From positions 1 through 64,000 of the forward strand of contig JAVSMW010000015.1 in NCBI GenBank assembly GCA_032027005.1: a stretch of 64,000 nucleotides of DNA, in the 5' to 3' direction. Below are positions 1 through 9,022 of the stretch, one piece after another; position 1 is the stretch's first letter; each line of letters begins with the position of its first letter. This stretch comes from JAVSMW01 sp032027005. GTDB taxonomy: Bacteria; Bacillota; Thermincolia; Thermincolales; UBA2595. The position numbers and the translations under genes were made by a program. Under the pieces are notes generated by a model. The model was not told where the DNA came from, ran no database searches, and was given only the letters and a program-made list of their open reading frames with translations.

Positions 1-36
1 CTATACATAGTGATGTTAACATTTGGGGTGTTTATA

Positions 37-1537
37 GTGAAACCTGTTGTTACTCCGCATAAAGCTTATCAACAATTTGTCATCGAACAACTGCAACAAC
101 ACTATTCCGGCGGACTGCTCGTTCTTGTCAATAAGGATTGGCTCCTTATCTCCAAACTTTGGATCACGGATCTTACTGAAATAACGACGTTACTTCAAGA
201 TAGTTACAGGCTCAGAGGTCCTGCTCCACGTGATCCTTCCTCCATGCTTCGTTCGTTTTTGCTCTTTTTGCTGATCAAGCCGGAAATCGGTATCACCGCA
301 TGGGTGGATGAACTGCACCGTGTTCCTCTTTATGCCATTCTCAGCGGTTTTAAGCCCGGTGATGTTCCTGGCGTTGGAACGTTCTATGATTTCTTTGCTC
401 GCTTTTGGACTGCGTCTGAAAAAAGCTTTAAGCCTCGTAAGCAGAGACGTAAACGTAAACCCAAGAAGGGAAAGAAGGGTGAAAAAGCTCCAACCACAAC
501 ACCTGGCCGAATTAAACGCCTGGTCAATTGGATGATCAGCCATTTGGACAAGCCAAAGGATTTGCCTATGGATCGTTTATTCCACTTCTTCCAGTCTCAA
601 TTTCTTGCGGTATCAGCAAGGCTTGGTTTGTTCGGGGATACAAGCACACTTGGAATTGCCGGTGACGGTACTCCTGTTGTCACCGCAGCCTATCCCCGCA
701 GCAAGCCAACTTGTAATTGTCATGCCCAAGGCCTTGCGAAGTGCAACCATCCCCGCATCTATTCCCAACCCGACTGCAATTCAGGCTGGGACAGTGCACG
801 GGAACGCTATTTTAACGGATACCACCTGTACATGCTGACTGCCACAAACAGTCCGTATGACTTACCGTTGTATCCACGTCTGCACCCTGCTTCCCGACAT
901 GATGCAGTTAGCTTTGTTACCAGTTCGGTTGAATTTTCGCAGCGGTTTACCTTGGGCACAGTCGACAAAATGCTCTTGGATGCAGCCCAATGATGCCGGT
1001 CCCATCTACGATCTCTTACTCCACCAAAATATTGAACCTTTTATTGATCTCAATGTGCGTGGCACAAAGAACCTGGAAACCGATAGTGATATTCAGATTC
1101 CCCCTAATGGCATCCCGATCTGTCCCTGCGGAAAGGAGATGAAGCATTATGGTTTTGACCATTCCCAGAAACGCCACAAGTGGAGATGCCCCATGATGAA
1201 AAACCGGACGTCCAATACCTGCAAAAAACCTTGCTCCACCGCTAAATACGGAAGAACCTTCCACACTTGCAGCGAGGATAATCCTCGTCTATTTCCGAAA
1301 ACACCAAGGAATTCGGAAAAATGGAAGCTCATTTACAAACGGCGTACCACCGCCGAGCGAACCAATAAACGTGAGAAAATTGATTACAAGCTGGAATCCG
1401 GTCGGCACCGTTCTACCGCAATGTGGTATATACGCATTTACGGCATTATGATGTGCCAGCACATAGACGCTTGGTATGCACACAGGAAAAAAGATTTAAG
1501 GAATCTAAAACAACTTATCTTCCCAATGGCTGCTTAA
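37..1537 (+). pseudogene. IS4-superfamily DDE transposase, single-base frameshift
   Basis: This is a transposase reading frame split into two overlapping frames. The first part runs from GTG at 37 (GGGGTG ribosome binding site just upstream) to a stop at 991. The second continues one frame over to 1537. Deleting one A at about 989-990 rejoins them as LLDAAHDAGPIYD. Three catalytic-type motifs are visible: GDGTPV (first Asp), LLDAAHDA (second Asp) and, near 1350, Y-x2-R-x3-E-x6-K, the YREK signature of the IS4 superfamily. A basic Lys/Arg stretch lies near residue 140. The left end of the insertion sequence is not clear at the window edge. The extra A could be a real inactivating mutation or a sequencing error. 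Confidence 0.8.
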
Positions 1538-1685
1538 CTTAACCCTTTATACTTTTTATAAACTGAGCTATCAGGCTTCTTTGGCATGCCCTTTTTTAAT
1601 AGTGATTAGAAAAAAGGCAGCCTTTTAACTTCTAACACCAAAATTTCCAGTTATTTTTATCTAATTTTGGTATTTANCCCCCTTT

Positions 1686-1883
1686 TTATTCCGAGAGGCT
1701 ATTAAAGATTTTTTCAATTGGCAGCCGGAAAATTGCAGAAATCCTGAATGCCAGCTCTAAAGAGGGGTTATAGCGCCCGGATTCGATGGAGATTATTGTT
1801 TGGCGGCTGACATTAAGCAGGTTTGCCAGGTCTTCCTGGGTCATGGAATTCAGTTGTCTTAACTCACGCAAATTATTTTTCAA
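1686..1883 (-). CDS. Small XRE-family HTH transcriptional regulator
   Basis: A protein of about 65 residues made almost entirely of an XRE/Cro helix-turn-helix (MTQEDLANLLNVSRQTIISI, then ESGRYNPSLELA). It resembles the tiny stand-alone regulators of Firmicutes. I chose the TTG at 1883 because AGAGG lies 9 bases upstream; it gives an N-terminus KNNLRELR typical of this group, whereas the in-frame GTG at 1892 lies almost on the ribosome binding site. An 18-bp palindrome lies directly upstream at 1896-1913, suggesting autoregulation. It sits between the transposase remnant and uvrA, with no partner gene (such as the small membrane protein often beside these regulators) visible. Confidence 0.8.
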   Translation of the reverse strand: MKNNLRELRQLNSMTQEDLANLLNVSRQTIISIESGRYNPSLELAFRISAIFRLPIEKIFNSLSE

Positions 1884-1895
1884 AGACACCACCTC

Positions 1896-1913
1896 TGTAA
1901 AGGTAACTTTACA
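1896..1913. promoter_or_regulatory. Palindromic operator candidate upstream of XRE gene
   Basis: TGTAAAGGTAACTTTACA has two perfect 7-bp arms (TGTAAAG / CTTTACA) around GTAA. It lies immediately 5' of the divergent XRE regulator start and overlaps its ribosome binding site region. Inferred to be the regulator's own binding site. Confidence 0.45.
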
Positions 1914-1973
1914 TTCTTTAGTGAAATAATACCATTGCGCAGAGAAGATGTCAAGGATACTTTACTTTGTCTA

Positions 1974-2120
1974 CTGAGCCGTCAAGTTCGGGGACGCCGG
2001 TTTGCTGCCGGAGTTTTAAAGCTTAGAGGACTAGATGCCTCCCAGGAAAACCGGAGCAAACGGTCATACCTGCGGCGGCTATTGTGAGCTAAAAATTGCA
2101 GGTAAAGTTATCCAAATAAT
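1974..2120 (+). repeat. Dispersed intergenic repeat family I, copy A
   Basis: About 147 bp upstream of uvrA that matches 36105-36250 (copy B) along its whole length and 35881-36030 (copy C, opposite strand) more loosely. Shared blocks include GAGCCGTCAAGTTCGGGGAC (A and B), CGGyTTGCTG, GATGCC, GCAAACGGT, GTGAGC and a terminal AATCTT. Short self-complementary segments (ACCG-GAGCAAA-CGGT) suggest a folded RNA or a MITE-like element. No coding frame is seen and I do not recognise it as a named riboswitch. Confidence 0.7.
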
Positions 2121-2245
2121 CTTGACAGTATAGCCGGGATTGTGTCATTTTATATGAAGAAAAGATGTGTTATAATATAATGATTACTGACAATTATTTT
2201 CACTATAAGTATTTCCGGCTTACGCCGGTGTTTACGGAGGTTTTT

Positions 2246-5104
2246 ATGGCAAGAGATAAGCTGATTGTTAAAGGTGCCAGGGTGCACAATTTAAAGAATA
2301 TTGATGTGGTGATTCCCCGGGACAAGCTGGTGGTCATTACCGGACTAAGTGGGTCAGGCAAATCATCCCTGGCTTTTGACACAATTTACGCCGAGGGCCA
2401 GAGGAGGTATGTCGAATCCCTGTCAGCCTATGCCCGGCAGTTTTTGGGGCAGATGGACAAACCTGATGTTGATTACATTGAAGGACTGTCTCCGGCTATT
2501 TCTATAGATCAGAAAACGACCAGCCGCAACCCGCGATCCACTGTTGGTACTGTTACCGAGATATATGACTACCTGCGGTTATTATTTGCCCGTGTCGGAC
2601 ACCCCCACTGTCCCCAGTGCGGGCGGCCCATTACCCAGCAGACCGTTGAGCAGATAGTGGATAATCTGATGTCTCTGCCTGAAGGCAGCCGGATTCAGAT
2701 TCTGGCCCCTCTGGTCAAAGGACGCAAGGGTGAGCATGTTAAGATCTTTGCAGATATCAGGAAAAACGGTTATGTCAGGGTCCGGGTCAATGGTGAAATG
2801 ATGGAAGTCACCAACGAAATTAAACTCGCCAAGAACAAAAAGCATACTATTGAGGTAGTGGTCGACCGGATTATCATCAGGCCTGAATCAGTTTCCCGCC
2901 TGGCTGATTCTCTGGAGCTGGCTTTTAAACTGGCGGGTGGCAGTGTTTTAATTGATGTGACAGATGGGGAGGAAATGGTCTTCAGCCAGAACTTCGCCTG
3001 TACCGAGTGCGGAATCAGCATGGAAGAAATCTCTCCCCGGATGTTTTCCTTTAACAATCCTTACGGAGCGTGCCCGGAATGCAGCGGGTTGGGAACCAAA
3101 CTGGAAATGGACCATGACCTGATTATCCCTGATAAGTCCAGGACAATAGCTGAAGGGGCTATTGCGGCCTGGCCGTCAAACGGCGGCTGGTATTTTCAGG
3201 CCCTGGTCAACGTGGGGCAGGCCTATGGGTTCGATGTCCACACTCCTATCAATAAGCTGACAGCAGATCAAATGCAGATAATTCTTTTTGGGACCGGAGA
3301 ACGTAAAATCACGTACCGGTTCGCCAAAGAGGGGCGCAGTCATGTCTTTCAGGCCCCCTTTGAGGGTGTCATCAACAACCTGATGCGCAGACACCGGGAG
3401 ACTAATTCTGAGGATATGCGGGAAGACATCGAAAACTATATGAGTACCAACCCTTGTCCCAAGTGCCAGGGGGCAAGGCTGAAGCCAGAGAGCCTGGCTG
3501 TCATGGTGGGGGACAAATCAATTTATGAGGTCACCCGGCTGCCGGTCAAAGAAGCCGTAAAATTCTTTGACTCTCTGACATTCACCGAAAGAGAAAATAT
3601 GATCAGCCGGCAGGTCATGAAAGAAATCAGGGAACGCCTGGGCTTCTTGGCCAATGTAGGCTTAGACTATATAACACTGGACCGGGCAGCCGGGACTTTG
3701 TCCGGCGGGGAAGCCCAGCGGATCAGACTGGCCACCCAGATCGGCTCCAGCCTGGTCGGTGTCCTTTATATTTTGGATGAACCCAGCATCGGATTACACC
3801 AACGGGATAACCAGCGCCTCATCCACACCCTGGAGCACCTGCGTGACCTGGGGAATACTCTGGTGGTGGTGGAACATGATGAAGAGACCATGCTGGCTTC
3901 AGACCATATCATTGATATCGGACCTGGAGCAGGTGAACATGGCGGTTACGTCGTGGCCCAGGGCACGGTTAAGGAGATAATTGCCGAGAAGAAATCCATA
4001 ACCGGGCAGTATCTGAGCGGTAAAAAGAAAATCCCTCTCCCGGCCGTCAGACGGAAGCCTAACGGCAATTGGCTGTGGATTGAAGGGGCAGTGGAGAATA
4101 ACCTTAAGGAAATTGATGTCAGAATTCCCCTGGGGGTCTTTGTCTGTGTCACAGGTGTTTCAGGCAGCGGGAAAAGTACACTGGTTAACGAAATCCTTTA
4201 TAAAAGGCTGGCCGGGGACCTCCACGGGGCCAAGGCCAAGCCTGGTGAACACGCTGCTATCAGAGGCCTGGACCACCTGGATAAGGTGATAAATATTGAC
4301 CAGTCCCCCATCGGGCGCACACCGCGTTCTAACCCTGCTACTTATACCGGGGTTTTTGATGCCATCCGGGATATTTATGCCCAGACTCCGGAGGCCAAGG
4401 TCCGCGGGTACAAGCCGGGGCGCTTCAGTTTTAACGTCAGGGGAGGACGGTGTGAAGCCTGCCGCGGAGACGGCATTATCAAAATTGAAATGCACTTTTT
4501 GCCTGATGTTTATGTGCCCTGTGAAGTATGCAAAGGTAAACGGTACAACCGCGAAACCCTGGAAGTCAGGTATAAGGGCAAAACCATAGCCGAAGTATTG
4601 GATATGATTGTAGATGAGGCCGTGGAGTTTTTTAAAAATATTCCCAAGATCCACCGCAAACTGAAGACGATTCAGGATGTTGGACTTGGCTACATCCGCC
4701 TTGGCCAGCCGGCGACGACACTCTCCGGGGGGGAGGCCCAGCGGGTGAAACTGGCCACCGAACTCAGCCGGCGAAGCAACGGAAAAACCATGTATATCTT
4801 GGATGAGCCGACTACAGGCCTGCATATTGCAGATATTCATAAACTTCTCGGTGTCCTGGAGCGCCTGGTGGAAGCCGGAGATACTGTTGTAGTCATTGAG
4901 CATAACCTGGATGTGATTAAAACAGCCGATTATGTCATAGATTTGGGCCCGGAAGGCGGAGACCGGGGCGGTACTGTTGTGGCCGAAGGGACTCCTGAAG
5001 AAGTGGCCGGTGAACCTGCTTCCTTTACCGGACAGTTTCTGAAGCCGATACTGGAGCGTGAATCTGATGGAGCCAGCCGAAAAACTAAAGCTGTTACCGG
5101 ATAG
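2246..5104 (+). CDS. uvrA: Excinuclease ABC subunit A (UvrA)
   Basis: DNA damage recognition ATPase of nucleotide excision repair, which loads UvrB onto lesions. The 952-residue product has the tandem ABC layout: Walker A GLSGSGKSSL near residue 33, zinc fingers (CPQCGRPI; CTECG paired with CPECSGLG), signature LSGGEAQRI with LDEPSIGLH, a second Walker A GVSGSGKST, zinc finger CEAC paired with CEVC, and a second signature LSGGEAQRV with LDEPTTGLH. The start at ATG 2246 follows GGAGG by 5 bases; the frame is open further upstream but no conserved residues are there. The 3' end overlaps uvrC by about 47 bases, implying translational coupling. No uvrB is in the window, but it commonly lies just upstream of uvrA in this group. 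Confidence 0.98.
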   Translation: MARDKLIVKGARVHNLKNIDVVIPRDKLVVITGLSGSGKSSLAFDTIYAEGQRRYVESLSAYARQFLGQMDKPDVDYIEGLSPAISIDQKTTSRNPRSTVGTVTEIYDYLRLLFARVGHPHCPQCGRPITQQTVEQIVDNLMSLPEGSRIQILAPLVKGRKGEHVKIFADIRKNGYVRVRVNGEMMEVTNEIKLAKNKKHTIEVVVDRIIIRPESVSRLADSLELAFKLAGGSVLIDVTDGEEMVFSQNFACTECGISMEEISPRMFSFNNPYGACPECSGLGTKLEMDHDLIIPDKSRTIAEGAIAAWPSNGGWYFQALVNVGQAYGFDVHTPINKLTADQMQIILFGTGERKITYRFAKEGRSHVFQAPFEGVINNLMRRHRETNSEDMREDIENYMSTNPCPKCQGARLKPESLAVMVGDKSIYEVTRLPVKEAVKFFDSLTFTERENMISRQVMKEIRERLGFLANVGLDYITLDRAAGTLSGGEAQRIRLATQIGSSLVGVLYILDEPSIGLHQRDNQRLIHTLEHLRDLGNTLVVVEHDEETMLASDHIIDIGPGAGEHGGYVVAQGTVKEIIAEKKSITGQYLSGKKKIPLPAVRRKPNGNWLWIEGAVENNLKEIDVRIPLGVFVCVTGVSGSGKSTLVNEILYKRLAGDLHGAKAKPGEHAAIRGLDHLDKVINIDQSPIGRTPRSNPATYTGVFDAIRDIYAQTPEAKVRGYKPGRFSFNVRGGRCEACRGDGIIKIEMHFLPDVYVPCEVCKGKRYNRETLEVRYKGKTIAEVLDMIVDEAVEFFKNIPKIHRKLKTIQDVGLGYIRLGQPATTLSGGEAQRVKLATELSRRSNGKTMYILDEPTTGLHIADIHKLLGVLERLVEAGDTVVVIEHNLDVIKTADYVIDLGPEGGDRGGTVVAEGTPEEVAGEPASFTGQFLKPILERESDGASRKTKAVTG

Positions 5105-6927
5105 TCCGGGTGTATATATTATGAAAAACCAGGCCGGGGAGGTAATTTATGTGGGGAAGGCCCTTTCCCTGAAAAACAGGGTGAGGTCCTATTTTCAATC
5201 CTCACGTAACCACAGCCCCAAGGTCATCAGCCTGGTCAGCCAGATTGCAGATTTTGATTTTATCCTTACCGACTCCGAAATTGAAGCACTGATTCTGGAG
5301 TGTAACCTGATTAAGAAATATCGCCCCAGGTATAACATCAGACTGATGGATGACAAGACTTATCCTTATCTAAAAGTCACTCTGGATGAGAAGTACCCGC
5401 GCCTTTTCATGACCAGAAAAGTTATCCGGGACGGCGGGCGTTACTATGGACCCTATACAGATGTCGGTGCAGTAAGGGAAACCCTGGAGCTGTTGAAAAG
5501 GGTATTTCCCATGCGGACCTGTAAGCAGAAGTCTGTAGATAAACAGCCCAGGCCCTGCCTGAATTTTCATATTCACCGCTGTCTGGCTCCTTGCAATGGC
5601 AAAGTTGAGACCGGGACGTACAATGAAATGGTGAAAAGTGTTTGCCTATTTCTCGAAGGCAGACAGGAAGACCTGATAAAATCCCTGACTGCCGAAATGG
5701 CTGAGGCTGCCGAAAACCTGGAGTTTGAAAAAGCTGCAGCCCTGCGGGACCGGGCCAGGGCTTTGGAAAAAGTAATCGAAAAACAAAAAATAGTCTCATC
5801 TGATCTGGTGGACCAGGATGTTTTGGCCATGGCCCGGGAGGCTGAGATCACCTGTATGGTTGTGTTTTTCGTCAGAGCAGGCAAGCTCATGGGCCGGGAG
5901 CACTTTATATTGGAAGACACAGGCGGCATGGAAGACCAGGAAATTCTGACCTCCTTTGTGGAGCAGTTTTATGTCCAGGCTCAGTATGTGCCCCGTGATA
6001 TCCTGCTGCCTGTGGCCATCGATGAAAACGATGTTATTATTAAATGGCTGGAGCGGAAACGGGGCGGCAGGGTGCAGGTGAAGGTGCCCAAGAGGGGCGA
6101 CAAGGCTCAGTTGATGCAGATGGCCGTCAAAAATGCTGCCGAAGAGCTGGCTCTGCACCGGGCCAGGGAAGACCAGGCCAGGGCTAGGCTTGCGGGTGCA
6201 TTACTGGGCCTGCAGGAATATCTGGAATTATCGGCCCTTCCCCGGCGGATAGAATGCTATGACATTTCCAATATCCAGGGCACAGAATCTGTGGGTTCCA
6301 TGGTAGTTTTTGTAGATGGAAAGCCCCGTAATGACCTGTATCGCCGGTTTAAAATTAAAACAGTGGAAGGCCCCAATGATTTTGCCAGTATGCAGGAGGT
6401 CATTGGGCGGCGTTTTGGCAGGGCTTTAAAAGAAATAGAAAGTATCGAAGCCGGTAAGCTGGAAAAAGCCAAGGCTAAGTTTGCCGAGCTGCCCTCTTTG
6501 GTCATCATAGACGGGGGCAAAGGCCAGTTGAATGCGGCCCGGGAAGTCATGCGGGAGCTGGGTTTTGACCCAATATCGACTTTTGGGTTAGCCAAAGAAC
6601 ATGAATACCTGTTTCATGAGGGCAGACCTGACCCGATTATCCTCCCCCGCAATTCCGAAAGCCTTTACCTGATTCAGCGCATCAGGGATGAGGCGCACCG
6701 GTTTGCTATAACTTATCACCGGAACCTGAGGGGCAAAAAGTCATTAAAATCAATTCTTGATGATATTCCTGGGGTGGGTCCCAAGCGCCGCAAGGCCCTG
6801 GTTGAGCATTTTCGTTCAATGGCCAGGCTGCNGGGCCGCCACAGTTGATGAATTGGCTGCCGTGCCTGAGATTTCCAGGGGAGTTGCAGAAGCAGTTTAC
6901 GAGTTTTTTCAGCAGGAAGAAAAATGA
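5058..6927 (+). CDS. uvrC: Excinuclease ABC subunit C (UvrC), frame broken by an N
   Basis: The dual nuclease that makes both incisions in nucleotide excision repair. In order: GIY-YIG domain (SPGVYIM, VIYVGKALSLKNRVRSYF), UVR helical hairpin for UvrB (LEFEKAAALRDRARALEKV), RNase H-like C-terminal nuclease (IECYDISNIQG, IIDGGKGQLNAA) and helix-hairpin-helix (IPGVGPKRRKALVEHF). The literal frame stops at 6848 because of an N at 6832. Dropping that base restores the expected C-terminus (LRAATVDELAAVPEI ... FFQQEEK) and a stop at 6925-6927, giving about 621 residues, normal for the family. So this is an assembly artefact, not a pseudogene. The start may be GTG 5058 or ATG 5067; both lie inside the end of uvrA. 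Confidence 0.96.
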
Positions 6928-6977
6928 AGAATTCGGAACCACCTCCGCATAAAATACAATGGAGGTGGTTTTATATT

Positions 6978-7358
6978 ATGTCAGACCGCAAAACGGTATT
7001 AAAGCTTGTCCAAGAGGGCAAACTGACCGCAGAACAGGCTGAGGTATTATTGGCCAAATTGGAAATTGCCGATTTTTTAAGTTCCGCCGACAAAGTAAAG
7101 ACTCTGCGTATAAAGATGGAAGAAAGTAAAACCGGCAAGGTTTTATGGGATGAGAGTGTGCCTATTGGATTGATTAAGCTAGGACTCAAGATGGGTGGGA
7201 ATAAGCTGCGTGATGCAGCTAAAAAATACCCGGATCTAAAGTATTTCAATTTTAATTTAAAGGAAATTCTCGTCCGCTTGAGCAAAGATGAACCGGGGCA
7301 AGTTGCCACCCTTATTTCCCAGGATGGAGCCAAACAATTGCATATATGGTTGGAGTGA
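6978..7358 (+). CDS. Conserved small protein with N-terminal SHOCT-like domain
   Basis: A 126-residue soluble protein. Its N-terminus (DRKTVLKLVQEGKLTAEQAE, then VLLAKLE) is the short helical SHOCT-like/YvlB-type segment often found in Firmicute membrane-stress proteins. The rest (GLIKLGLKMGG; LVRLSKDEPGQVATLIS) is not recognised. ATG 6978 is preceded by a strong GGAGGTGG. It begins 50 bases after uvrC. The next gene encodes a small membrane protein of the YvlD type; in Bacillus yvlB and yvlD are neighbours in one operon, so a loose functional link is possible although a repeat element separates them here. Confidence 0.6.
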   Translation: MSDRKTVLKLVQEGKLTAEQAEVLLAKLEIADFLSSADKVKTLRIKMEESKTGKVLWDESVPIGLIKLGLKMGGNKLRDAAKKYPDLKYFNFNLKEILVRLSKDEPGQVATLISQDGAKQLHIWLE

Positions 7359-7411
7359 TTTTCGCAAGCCGTCTCCGGGTTCGTCAAACGCAGCTGGGGG
7401 CGTCTTTTTTT

Positions 7412-7543
7412 AACTTTACCCGATGGCTAACCGCCGCTAAGAATCGGCTTTTATAGTGGGAATAAGCGGCGGTAAGCCCCTGGATAAGTCCAACTAAACT
7501 TTAGATAAAGTTAAAAACTCCATCTAAAGTAAGTTTCACTTTA
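7412..7543 (-). repeat. Dispersed hairpin-rich repeat family II, copy 1 (minus)
   Basis: The reverse complement of this stretch matches 10948-11082 nearly end to end. Common blocks are AGTGAAACTTACTTyAGATG, GTTTAGTTG, ACTTATCCAGGGGCTTA, GGCGGTTAGCCATCGGG and a closing AAA(C/G)TT. Both copies can form two hairpins, CTCCATCTrAAG/CTTyAGATGGAG and a GC-rich one around the CGCTTATyCCC region. It occupies the spacer between the SHOCT-like gene and the YvlD-like gene. Confidence 0.75.
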
Positions 7544-7563
7544 CCCTCAAAAGTCGATTTTTG

Positions 7564-7572
7564 TGGTATTAT
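7564..7572 (+). promoter_or_regulatory. Extended -10 promoter candidate
   Basis: TGGTATTAT, an extended -10 element (TGn plus -10 hexamer), lies 37 bases before the YvlD-like start. TTTACC at 7540-7545 is a weak -35 candidate. The same TGG-TATAAT form recurs before several other genes in this window. Confidence 0.4.
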
Positions 7573-7608
7573 ATACATATAAACAATATATGGGAGGAGG
7601 ATTGCCTT

Positions 7609-7968
7609 ATGAAAGGTCTGGCTATACGTTGGCTGCTTAATGCGGCGGCATTATTGGTGACAGCGTGGGTAATGCCCGGGATGGAAATCAAAGGGTTTGC
7701 AGCTGCTCTCATTGCAGCACTGGTTTTAGGTGTGGTAAATGCTATTATCAGGCCGGTGATTATGTTTTTCACCTTGCCGCTGAATATTTTGACTCTGGGG
7801 TTGTTCACCCTGGTGATTAATGCATTTATGCTTCTGCTTGCAAAATCTGTTGTCGCTGGATTTGTGGTTTCCGGTTTCTGGGCGGCTTTTTTTGGCTCCA
7901 TTGTCCTGACTATTGTCAGTGGGCTGCTCAGTGCCATGATTCTGGACCATTCCGGCAGACGCAGGTAG
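7609..7968 (+). CDS. Holin-4-superfamily/YvlD-like small membrane protein
   Basis: A 119-residue integral membrane protein with about four hydrophobic segments (WLLNAAALLVTAWVM; ALIAALVLGVVNAII; LGLFTLVINAFMLLL; FGSIVLTIVSGLLSAMI). The conserved NAIIRPVI...FFTLPLNILTLGLF block is characteristic of the YvlD/phage-holin-4-2 family, which is chromosomal and widespread and not evidence of a prophage. ATG 7609 follows GGGAGGAGG; the frame is open upstream but has no conserved sequence there. Its function is unknown, possibly linked to envelope stress. Confidence 0.8.
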   Translation: MKGLAIRWLLNAAALLVTAWVMPGMEIKGFAAALIAALVLGVVNAIIRPVIMFFTLPLNILTLGLFTLVINAFMLLLAKSVVAGFVVSGFWAAFFGSIVLTIVSGLLSAMILDHSGRRR

Positions 7969-7981
7969 GGGGATAAAATCT

Positions 7982-8786
7982 GTGCCAAAATTCAGGTTGC
8001 TTGCAACAGACCTAGATGATACTTTACTTAATGACAGGATTGAAATTTCCGCAGCCAATCGGGCCGCCCTGCAAAAAGCCATGGACCTGGGTGTTCTGGT
8101 TACTATAGCCACAGGCCGGATGTTCAGGTCAGCCCTGCCCGTAGCCGGGGAATTGGGTATTCGCACTCCCATCATTACTTACCAGGGGGCATTAATCAAG
8201 GATCCTGTGACCAAGGAAACTTTGTGGGAACGGCCTGTACCCCTGCAGCTTGCCAGGCGTGTGCTGGAAGAAGGCCGCCGGGCAGATTTACATATTAATG
8301 TATATGTGGAGGACAGCCTCTTTGTCGACAGGATAACCCCGGAAGGAACAGGGTATGCTAAACTGGCAGGCGTAGATTTAAATCCGGTNGGAAATCTGTC
8401 GGAATTTCTCCGGGAGGACCCCATTAAAATCTTATTTGTCGCAGAACCTGGTCTCTTAGATAAGTTATACAGAGAGTTGCAGGATAAGTTCGGCCCGGCT
8501 CTTTATATAACCAAGTCCAAGCCTAACTACCTGGAATTCATGCATCCCGAAGCTACCAAAAAACACGGCCTGCAAGCTCTGGCCCAAAGGTACGGTATCC
8601 AGCGGGAAGAGATTATTGCCTTCGGAGACAGTTACAATGATATAGATATGCTTGAATATGCAGGGCTGGGTGTGGCNANNNNNNNANGNANNNGAAGAAA
8701 TAAAAGAAAAGGCTGATTACGTAACAGCTGACAACAACGAAGACGGAGTAGCAGCAGCAGTGCGGAAGTTTGTACTGGGCGAGTGA
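7982..8786 (+). CDS. Cof-type HAD-superfamily phosphatase (sequence gap near C-terminus)
   Basis: Haloacid dehalogenase-type sugar-phosphate or nucleotide phosphatase of the Cof/YidA class. Motif I is DLDDTLL near residue 10, motif II TIATGR, then a large cap domain, the motif III lysine (TKKHGLQAL) and motif IV FGDSYNDIDML. The sequence has Ns at 8389 and 8677-8693. In the literal frame it ends at 8716, but after the N tract another frame reads EEIKEKADYVTADNNEDGV...FVLGE to a TGA at 8784, exactly the expected family C-terminus. The true gene therefore ends at 8786 and the number of Ns is off by one or two. GTG start at 7982 with GGGGG upstream, 13 bases after the YvlD-like gene. Confidence 0.9.
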
Positions 8787-8816
8787 GTGGAGAGTGGTGA
8801 GTGGTGAGTGGTGAGT
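8784..8816. repeat. GAGTGG/GTGAGTGG low-complexity tract
   Basis: Starting at the stop codon of the HAD gene, the sequence is a run of GTGAGTGGAGAGTGG and GTGAGTG units. Related degenerate tracts occur at 22584-22608, 23446-23480, 30224-30331 and 38050-38127, always at gene ends. Confidence 0.6.
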
Positions 8817-8820
8817 TAAT

Positions 8821-8846
8821 CCGCGTTTATCCGCGGCAGATTTTTT
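8821..8846 (+). terminator. Weak intrinsic terminator after HAD gene
   Basis: CCGCG-loop-CGCGG hairpin (8821-8836) followed shortly by TTTTTT at 8841. The stem is only 5 bp. The remaining spacer up to 9022 holds no other feature I can support. Confidence 0.4.
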
Positions 8847-9022
8847 GTTTTTAAAATACTTTCAGAGTAGCGTGTTTTTTTACGCATGATTAAGAATATT
8901 TTAGCTGAAACCGGTTTTCTTTCTCCTCATATCGGAATATTAATTATTTGAAACATACTTTTTCCTTTTGACCAACCCTTGGGGGCACCGGAAGATCAAG
9001 TTACAGCAGGGAGCGAAAATAC

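Noticed and set aside
1974..2120. Family I repeat as a c-di-GMP, ydaO, guanidine or cobalamin riboswitch
   Set aside because: GCAAACGG and GGGGAC look superficially like riboswitch pieces, but the order and consensus of none of these classes fit.
4160..4903. 247-codon minus-strand open frame inside uvrA
   Set aside because: It lies antisense to the conserved ATPase domain of UvrA, has no ribosome binding site and no recognisable motifs; an out-of-frame shadow.
7609..7968. Prophage holin as evidence of a prophage near 7.6 kb
   Set aside because: The YvlD-type family is chromosomal in many Firmicutes and no other phage gene is nearby.
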